Assembly (NCBI GenBank): GCA_964580725.1
Contig: CAZOLV010000013.1
Span: 1-64,000, forward strand
Length of the DNA: 64,000 nucleotides
Direction: 5' to 3'
Origin: Amarolinea sp964580725
GTDB taxonomy: Bacteria > Chloroflexota > Anaerolineae > SSC4 > Amarolineaceae
Below, one piece after another: positions 58,611-64,000 of this stretch. The notes beneath the pieces are model-generated. The model did not search any database and was not told the DNA's origin. It saw nothing but the letters and a program-made list of their open reading frames with translations. Both the position numbers and the translations under genes were made by a program. Position 1 is the stretch's first letter; the number at the start of each line of letters is the position of its first letter.

Positions 58611-61079
58611 TCAACCCAACCCGCCAGACCAGACCAACGCAAAATCCTGCGGGCCGCGCGGCACGTTGTGCGCACGCACCGTCAACAGATAACGCCCCGC
58701 CGCCGGGCTGGCGATGACGACCATCTCCACGTTGTTCTTGCGATCGAAGTTGCGGTTGTACGGCGCCCCAAACTGGTTGCCGTGATAGTTCTGCCCGTCT
58801 GGCGCCGTAACGATCAAATCGAGATCGTTGATCAGATTGATCGTCTGGCTGGCGGAGCTGGGAAAGTCGGTCCACACCAGCGTCGCCTTGAACGGGATGC
58901 TGCCGTCGCTCACGATGGCGCTCAGCCGCACGGAACGGCCCGTCACCAAACCGCGCACACGATCATACATGCTGATTGCGCGCGGCAGCGCCGGTTGCAC
59001 CGACTCGGCGACATTGAGATGTCCCCATCCTTGTTCGAAGTCATACGGTGCGCCGCCAGTGGCGCCATAGCGATAGGGGCGATAGGTGGCGCCGTGCAGC
59101 AGCAGCGCCTTGAGCAGGGCAGCGCTTGGATTGCGCCGCCCGTGTTGGCGCAGGAATTGGCGCAGCAGGGCTACGGCGCCAGTGGCCAGGGGCGTCGCCA
59201 TGCTGGTGCCGCCGTTCACCAGATAGTCCGCTGTCAGCGGCGAGTATTCGCCCCAACCGTGCCGGCCGCCGCTCAGGTGGTGCGAACGCGTCGAGACGAT
59301 GTTGGTGCCGGGCGCGACGATGTCCGGCTTGATACGGCCATCGCGCGTGGGGCCGCGGCTGCTGAACGCCGCGATGTCGGCGCCGTTGTCACTGACGCGA
59401 TCGGTGCGAATGGGGTCGCGGCCATAGCTGCGCGGCCAAAGCTGCCCCCAGGCGGCCTGATAGCCGGCGTTGGCGCGTTCGCTTTCGGCGGCGCCGACGG
59501 TGATGCAATTCTTGGCGGTAGCCGGCGGCGTCACACTGGTCGGATCTATTTTGCCGTCGCGATCATAGTCAACGCCGTCGTTACCCGCGGCCACCAACGT
59601 CACGAAATCCTTGTGTTCCCAGACGAAACGGTCGAGCGCCTCGCAGTAGTTGTCATAGGCGCCAAGAGCGCCGCCGCCCCAACTGTTGTTGTGAATCCGG
59701 ACACCAGCCTCGTATGCTTTTTCGAAGAAGGCGTAGAGGTCAGCCGGCAGTCCGGCAAGTCCAAAAGGGGCGGGGTCTCGGCCGTAACGCTGGCGAAACG
59801 CCTGGCGGTAGGCGGGCGTCCACTCCAGTTTCTGTTCGATGGCCTGAAAGACAAGCGTGGCTTCGGGCGCCAAGCCGCGAATCACCTCGTTGTGCTGCGC
59901 CGACGCGGCCCCAGAGCCGAGGGCCGAGCCGGCGACGTGTGTACCGTGTCCGGAGTCCAGGTCTGCCGGGCCATCGTTGCCGTCCTTGTTGAGAATGACG
60001 CTGTTGTAGTCGGCCGAAATGGGCCAGCTTTGAATGGCAGCCACGCGCCCGGCGAAATCAGGGTGGATGGTGGCCGTATCTCCCGAATCGAGACCGGTGT
60101 CGGCCACACCGATCACCTCCCCTTTGCCGGTCAGTCCCGGCTCGTTGGGCGACATCACCGCCAGTGCGCCCATCAGGCGGGCAGCGATGTTGTTGCGCAC
60201 CTGCCGCAGCAGGAACTGATCCACCGACTTGACGCCGTGGATGTAGGCCAGATCCATCACTTTGGCCTGCAGGTCGGGCGTTGCCGGCGGAAAGGAAACG
60301 GTCGCCACCACGGTCATCTTGTTCAGCGCCCCGCTCACCTCGCCGCCCAGGGCCTCGATGGTCGGAACTGCTGCTTGAAGCTGTTCGGGCGTGAAGAAAC
60401 GGACGGTGAATGTGCTGAGCAGCGGCTCGGCCGGCGGCGCTTCGGCGACACCGCCCGCCTGACTCTCGCCTTTGGCGGTGACGGTCATGCTGCCGTCGTC
60501 CGTGTGCGAGCCATCCCCTTCGCCGGTGGACGCGGCCGCGCCATGATTCTGAGGCGGCGCCCACCGGCGCTGCGGCTCTTCCAGGTTCTGGCGCAGTTCC
60601 GGCGATACGCGCAGGTTCGGCTCGTAGTAGCCAACCCACCGCACCCACGGCAGGTTGCTCACGTTTTGATAGGCATCGGGCGTCAGTTCGACGACATACG
60701 CATACGAAGGTAGCGGTTCGCGCAGGACGCCGCCCGCTCTCTCGACAGCCTGCAGCCACTCGGCTTTGATCGGCCCGATGAACTGCACCAGGTAATGATG
60801 TGGCGCGTCCTCGTGAGCGTCCACGCCGCGGGCGGCGCGCCGGTAGGTGGGAAACTCCAACGGGGAGATGGAGGTGTCTACCGTCTCGCCCCCCACATCA
60901 ATCTGGTTGATTCCCTCCAGCACTTCGAGCGAATAGCCACTGGCGAGCAGGTGAGCGATCTGTTCGTCGCTGACTTCCACCAGCAATGAATCGGGATAGG
61001 CCGTCAGAACGGTCGAGACCCATGTTTGCAGCGTGCGCTGCTGGCGTTTATTGGCATAAACGACGGCTGTATGGAGCAT
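58611..61079 (-). CDS. Large subtilisin-family (S8) serine protease
   Basis: 822 aa. Catalytic residues lie in VADTGLDSGD (Asp, about 328), DSGHGTHVAGS (His, about 378) and NGGTSMATPLATG (Ser, about 625), with the oxyanion Asn in INNSWGGGAL-type sequence (IHNNSWGGG). The C-terminal 130 residues carry VWTDFPSSASQTINLINDLD and HGNQFGAPYNRN, as in the KP-43-like jelly-roll domain. About 300 residues precede the catalytic domain. An ideal AAAGGAGGT site fixes the start at 61079, and the protein then begins without a signal peptide (MLHTAVVYANKRQQRTLQTW), which is unusual. The open extension to 61283 is not supported. Confidence 0.9.
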   Translation of the reverse strand: MLHTAVVYANKRQQRTLQTWVSTVLTAYPDSLLVEVSDEQIAHLLASGYSLEVLEGINQIDVGGETVDTSISPLEFPTYRRAARGVDAHEDAPHHYLVQFIGPIKAEWLQAVERAGGVLREPLPSYAYVVELTPDAYQNVSNLPWVRWVGYYEPNLRVSPELRQNLEEPQRRWAPPQNHGAAASTGEGDGSHTDDGSMTVTAKGESQAGGVAEAPPAEPLLSTFTVRFFTPEQLQAAVPTIEALGGEVSGALNKMTVVATVSFPPATPDLQAKVMDLAYIHGVKSVDQFLLRQVRNNIAARLMGALAVMSPNEPGLTGKGEVIGVADTGLDSGDTATIHPDFAGRVAAIQSWPISADYNSVILNKDGNDGPADLDSGHGTHVAGSALGSGAASAQHNEVIRGLAPEATLVFQAIEQKLEWTPAYRQAFRQRYGRDPAPFGLAGLPADLYAFFEKAYEAGVRIHNNSWGGGALGAYDNYCEALDRFVWEHKDFVTLVAAGNDGVDYDRDGKIDPTSVTPPATAKNCITVGAAESERANAGYQAAWGQLWPRSYGRDPIRTDRVSDNGADIAAFSSRGPTRDGRIKPDIVAPGTNIVSTRSHHLSGGRHGWGEYSPLTADYLVNGGTSMATPLATGAVALLRQFLRQHGRRNPSAALLKALLLHGATYRPYRYGATGGAPYDFEQGWGHLNVAESVQPALPRAISMYDRVRGLVTGRSVRLSAIVSDGSIPFKATLVWTDFPSSASQTINLINDLDLIVTAPDGQNYHGNQFGAPYNRNFDRKNNVEMVVIASPAAGRYLLTVRAHNVPRGPQDFALVWSGGLG

Positions 61080-61303
61080 CGCAAAACCTCCTTTGCAGTC
61101 TTTGTGCAATGTACTGTCGTGCGGCCTGCGCTTGACAGCTCCAACCCGTAGCCGATGTCGGTCGGCGCAGACCGGACGATTGAAATCGCACCTGAGGGGC
61201 CTGTGGCCACGCGCCCACCGGCGTGGGCGCGTTCCGTGGGGCGAATCAGACCGTAGTGTAGCACCAGATGTCCTGCGGCGCAAGCCGCGCGGCCGGGCCA
61301 GGA

Positions 61304-61332
61304 TTGCCGGCTGGCCTCTTTTGCACTACAAT
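61304..61332 (+). promoter_or_regulatory. Sigma70-type promoter of the GNAT-like gene
   Basis: TTGCCG (61304-61309), 17 bp, TACAAT (61327-61332). Leader of about 56 nt to the ATG at 61395. No convincing promoter for the divergent protease was found between 61080 and 61303. Confidence 0.55.
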
Positions 61333-61394
61333 TCGCATATGCGGGTCGCACCGCTGTTTGTCTCTGGCCTGATTCTGCATTGGGGGGGTTCGTC

Positions 61395-62543
61395 ATGCCG
61401 CAGCCATTCGAGAACTTCGAGAACTTCGAGATTATGGAAATTGACACCGATCACCGCTACTGGCGCCAGCAGTTCTTGCATCTGCCGTTTCGCCTCTACC
61501 GTCACGTCCCGCAGTGGGTGCCGCCGCTGGCGTCCGAAGCGGCGCGCATGTTGAATCGGTCAAGCCATCCCTTCTACGAGCACTCCGACGCGGCGTTTTT
61601 TCTGGCGCGACGCGCCGGCGAGACGATTGGTCGCCTGGCCGTGCTCGACAACGCCAACTACAACGCCTTCAACAACGAGCGCAGCGCCTTCTTCTGCCTG
61701 TTCGAGTGTGCGCCGGAGCGTGACGTAGCAGTCGCCCTGTTCGAACGGGGCTTTGCCTGGGCGCGGGCGCGCCGGCTCGACGTCATCAAGGGGCCGCGCG
61801 GGCTGAGCGCGCTGGACGGGATTGGGCTGCTGGTCAAAGGTTTCGAGCATCGCCCCGCCTTCGGCATCCCCTACAACCTGCCCTACTATCCGGCGCTCGT
61901 CGAAGCGGCCGGATTCGAACGCAGCGACGATTCGGTCTCCGGCTATCTTGGCCCCAACACCCAGTTCCCGGAGAAGATCCATCAGGTGTCGGCGCTGGTG
62001 CAGAAGCGGCGCGGACTGCACGTGGTGCGTATGGAATCACGACGCGAGGCGCTGGCGTTGGCGCCGCGCCTGGGCGATCTGTACAACGCGGCGCTGGGCG
62101 GCGTCAGCGGCGGCGTCCCCTTGACCGAGCGCGAGTCGCACGCCATCGCCATGCAAATCTTGCTCTACGCCGACCCCAAGCTGATCAAGATCGTGATGAA
62201 GGGGGACGAGCCGGTCGGTTTTCTGCTGGCCTATCCCGACGTGTCCGCGGCCGTGCAGCGCACCGGCGGGCGCATCTGGCCCCTGGGATGGATTCAGATG
62301 CTGCGCGAGGTCAAGCGCAGCCGTTGGGTCAACATCAACGGCGCCGGCATCGTCGAGCAGTACCGCGGCCTGGGCGGCATGGCCATCCTCTTCAGCGAGA
62401 TGCAGAAGAGCGTGGCCGAGGGCGGCTTCCTCCATGCCGATCTGGTGCAGGTCAGCGTGTCCAACGACAACATGCAGCGCGAGCTGCGCGACCTGGGCGT
62501 TGACTTCTACAAGATGCACCGGCAGTATGTGCGGCGGCTGTGA
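61395..62543 (+). CDS. GNAT-like acetyltransferase of unknown substrate
   Basis: 382 aa. The N-terminal half has FYEHSDAAFFLARRAGETIGRLAVL and the second half has GIVEQYRGLGGMAILFSEM, an acetyl-CoA loop of the R/Q-x-x-G-x-G/A form. The middle segment DGIGLLVKGFEHRPAFGIPY resembles the GLLVEGFD-type signature of a broad uncharacterised two-domain GNAT-like group. No operon partner. The start at 61395 is chosen because it precedes the conserved region; GGGGGG lies eight bases upstream. Confidence 0.8.
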   Translation: MPQPFENFENFEIMEIDTDHRYWRQQFLHLPFRLYRHVPQWVPPLASEAARMLNRSSHPFYEHSDAAFFLARRAGETIGRLAVLDNANYNAFNNERSAFFCLFECAPERDVAVALFERGFAWARARRLDVIKGPRGLSALDGIGLLVKGFEHRPAFGIPYNLPYYPALVEAAGFERSDDSVSGYLGPNTQFPEKIHQVSALVQKRRGLHVVRMESRREALALAPRLGDLYNAALGGVSGGVPLTERESHAIAMQILLYADPKLIKIVMKGDEPVGFLLAYPDVSAAVQRTGGRIWPLGWIQMLREVKRSRWVNINGAGIVEQYRGLGGMAILFSEMQKSVAEGGFLHADLVQVSVSNDNMQRELRDLGVDFYKMHRQYVRRL

Positions 62544-62564
62544 ACTCTCCGCTGTCAGCGCCCA

Positions 62565-62996
62565 CTATCCACTGCCCACTGCCAACTGGATGATCCGGCG
62601 CGTGTCGGGCAGCATCGGCAGGGTTTCCATGTCGGCCAGGGTGAACCAGCCGACCCCGGCGGCGTCATCGGCGGCGTTGAGTTCACCGTCCTGCTCGTAG
62701 GCCCAAAAATCGAGCACAACGTAATGGTAGCGAATGCGCCCCGCCTCGTCGCGCAGGATTGGCTCGAAGCTGGCCAGCAGCGAGCCGACAGCGACGATCA
62801 GGCCGGTCTCTTCCTGCACCTCACGCTTGACCGCCTCGGTCAGCGTCTCGCCCAGATTGACCAAACCGCCAGGCAGCGACCACAGCCCCTTGTTTGGCTC
62901 ACGCCCACGCTGCACAAGCAGCACCTGCCCCGCGGCGGGGCGGTGAATCAGCGCGCCCACCCCCACGAGCGGCGCAGAAGGGTATTCACGTTGCAT
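62565..62996 (-). CDS. Nudix hydrolase
   Basis: 143 aa. The Nudix box GGLVNLGETLTEAVKREVQE (with the following ETG) fits G-x5-E-x7-REUxEE, preceded by GLWSLP. LVGVGALIHRPAAGQVLLVQ opens the fold. Likely a pyrophosphatase on a nucleotide or nucleotide-sugar; the type cannot be told. GAGGAGA six bases before the ATG fixes the start at 62996. It is 29 bp downstream of the HAD-like gene on the same strand. Confidence 0.92.
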   Translation of the reverse strand: MQREYPSAPLVGVGALIHRPAAGQVLLVQRGREPNKGLWSLPGGLVNLGETLTEAVKREVQEETGLIVAVGSLLASFEPILRDEAGRIRYHYVVLDFWAYEQDGELNAADDAAGVGWFTLADMETLPMLPDTRRIIQLAVGSG

Positions 62997-63025
62997 GGAA
63001 TCTCCTCGCCAGGTCGAACCGGCTT

Positions 63026-63880
63026 TCAGGCTGGCGCGCTTGGGTCGAAATCGGGCGGCAGCGGCGGCGGTTCGCCGGGCCACTCTCCGGCCCAAAAATC
63101 GCCTTCGTCGCTGTCGCCTTCGGCCTGCCATTGGGCGAACAGCGGCGGCAGGTCATGCCAGGCGCTCAGGACAGCGTCGGGAACGACCGGCGCCTGCTTC
63201 AAGCCGTGCGGCGCGGCCGTCAGCAGGATCGCGCGCAGGCCAAGCTCCTGCGCTGGCGCGATGTCGTCCTCCAGGCGATCGCTGATGATGACGGCCTGGT
63301 ACGGCTCCACCTGCCAGGCGCTCAGCGCCGTCTCGATCAACCCCGGCCGCGGCTTGCGCACGCCCACCGCATGCGAACTGAGCGCCAGATGCACGATATC
63401 CGCCAGGCCAAGCTGGCGCACAGCGCGCTGCAACGCCCGGTCGCAGGCATGATTGGCGACGATGCCCAAGCGATAGCCGCCGGCGCGCAAGGCGCTCAGC
63501 GCAGCAGCAGCGCCGGGTTGCAGAGCCGAAGCGGCGCTGAACGGCTCGAAATAGGCATCCACGGCGCGTCGCAGCAGGGCCGGATCTGCGCCGACGACGC
63601 CGTGAGCCTGCAAGAGGAAGGCGAGAGTATCGTCGGCGGGCTGTTCTTGCTGCGCCTGCGCCGCTTTGGCCGCGGCCAGGTCGAGCGCCTGCAGCCACAG
63701 CGTCTCGCAGTCAGCGGGCAGGCGCAGCCCGGCGGCGCGCAACGACTGGGCCAGAGCGGCGGCGCCGCACAGCGCCAGGTGCGCCGCCGGCTGCGTCAGG
63801 GTGACGAGCGCGCCGTCGAAAGCGCAGAGCAGGGCTTGCACAGCCCGTTCGCGGGGCAAGATCAGAGGCAGAGTGGTCAA
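63026..63880 (-). CDS. HAD-superfamily protein lacking the nucleophile Asp
   Basis: 284 aa. Motif I, usually DxDGT, reads CAFDGAL, so the nucleophile Asp is Ala and Thr is Ala, while the second Asp stays. Motif II would lie near GIVANHAC, motif III is the Lys in GVRKPRPGL, and motif IV is ISDRLEDDIAPA. A Pro/Asp-rich tail closes it. The enzyme may be inactive or have a binding role. The likely start is TTG at 63880, overlapping the stop of the upstream gene (TTGA); no ATG exists near. Confidence 0.8.
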   Translation of the reverse strand: MTTLPLILPRERAVQALLCAFDGALVTLTQPAAHLALCGAAALAQSLRAAGLRLPADCETLWLQALDLAAAKAAQAQQEQPADDTLAFLLQAHGVVGADPALLRRAVDAYFEPFSAASALQPGAAAALSALRAGGYRLGIVANHACDRALQRAVRQLGLADIVHLALSSHAVGVRKPRPGLIETALSAWQVEPYQAVIISDRLEDDIAPAQELGLRAILLTAAPHGLKQAPVVPDAVLSAWHDLPPLFAQWQAEGDSDEGDFWAGEWPGEPPPLPPDFDPSAPA

Positions 63881-64000
63881 CGCGCCGGTTCCTTGCGCCC
63901 AATGGCGATGAAGTCGCGGGCAAAGAGCGCAGGCCAGTGGCGCGCCAGCCAGGTGTAGGCCTGACGGAAGCCGGGCCAGCGCAGAAAGAAGGGGTACAGA
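63877..64000 (-). CDS. C-terminal end of a probable methyltransferase (partial)
   Basis: Forty codons before the stop read LYPFFLRWPGFRQAYTWLAR, then HWPALFARDFIAIGRKEPAR. The pattern of two aromatic helices followed by ARDFIAIGRK is typical of the end of class I SAM methyltransferases. The gene enters from beyond the right edge. Its TGA overlaps the TTG start of the HAD-like gene. Confidence 0.55.
   Translation of the reverse strand, partial: LYPFFLRWPGFRQAYTWLARHWPALFARDFIAIGRKEPAR

Noticed and set aside
58668..60713. Long plus-strand open frame (about 680 codons)
   Set aside because: Antisense shadow of the subtilase, with no recognisable motif and low-complexity Arg/Gly/Val composition.

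Overview
The window is GC-rich bacterial chromosome (scaffold) sequence carrying two 100-base runs of N. Gene content points to a Chloroflexota member, plausibly a Caldilineae/Anaerolineae-type bacterium from sludge or sediment. The reasons are a non-TAT, lipoprotein-type (clade II) nitrous oxide reductase, a BMP-type nucleoside ABC importer, an AGPS-like FAD enzyme, a glycerol/dihydroxyacetone island, and many Ala/Pro-rich proteins. This placement is inference; the partial 16S rRNA at the left edge would settle it.

Layout. 1-1547: 5' part of a 16S rRNA gene (minus strand) with tandem sigma70-type promoters, a boxA-like element and a terminator-like hairpin in its leader. 1.6-5.3 kb: dnaX-ybaB-recR operon and an unknown gene, all minus. 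5.4-14.1 kb, plus strand: ferredoxin, nosZ, a nos-associated membrane protein, nosD-nosF-nosY-nosL, a lipoprotein cytochrome c, then two paralogous small four-helix membrane proteins. 14.2-14.9 kb: assembly gap in a 12-bp tandem repeat, then an orphan gene. 14.9-28.5 kb, minus strand: SDR, methyltransferase, zinc ribbon, AGPS-like oxidase, Gfo/Idh oxidoreductase, mutY, a small zinc-ribbon membrane protein, GTP-type PEP carboxykinase, a complete nucleoside ABC importer, and a fungal-type cytosine deaminase. 28.7-29.6 kb: a decayed osmoprotectant permease and empty sequence. 29.6-32.6 kb: esterase, RmlC-like epimerase and P5C dehydrogenase, minus. 33-44 kb, plus strand: a kelch-type surface protein, a nucleotidyltransferase, a second repeat-associated gap, a degenerate phosphotransferase, asd coupled to an HAD-like gene, DUF1015, a membrane protein, an NYN nuclease and a metallophosphoesterase.

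44.1-58.6 kb is the most coherent system: dhaR, glpF, dhaK, dhaL, glpK, glpA, glpB, glpC, a methyltransferase and a giant dhaM. Glycerol enters through GlpF. GlpK and the anaerobic-type GlpABC dehydrogenase convert it to dihydroxyacetone phosphate. DhaK/DhaL phosphorylate free dihydroxyacetone with phosphate relayed from PEP by one polypeptide that contains EIIA, HPr and a full enzyme I. PEP carboxykinase (20.9 kb) and the DHAP-using AGPS-like enzyme (16.8 kb) touch the same metabolites. Intergenic sequence in the island holds several inverted repeats and two terminator-like hairpins placed as possible attenuators.

58.6-64 kb: a large subtilase without a signal peptide (minus), a GNAT-like protein (plus), a Nudix hydrolase, an HAD protein lacking its nucleophile, and the end of a methyltransferase (all minus).

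Recurring small-scale signals are sigma70-type promoters of the form TTGAC(A/G)-17-TANNNT, two predicted leaderless genes, and several short tandem repeats (8-15 bp) in gaps between genes.
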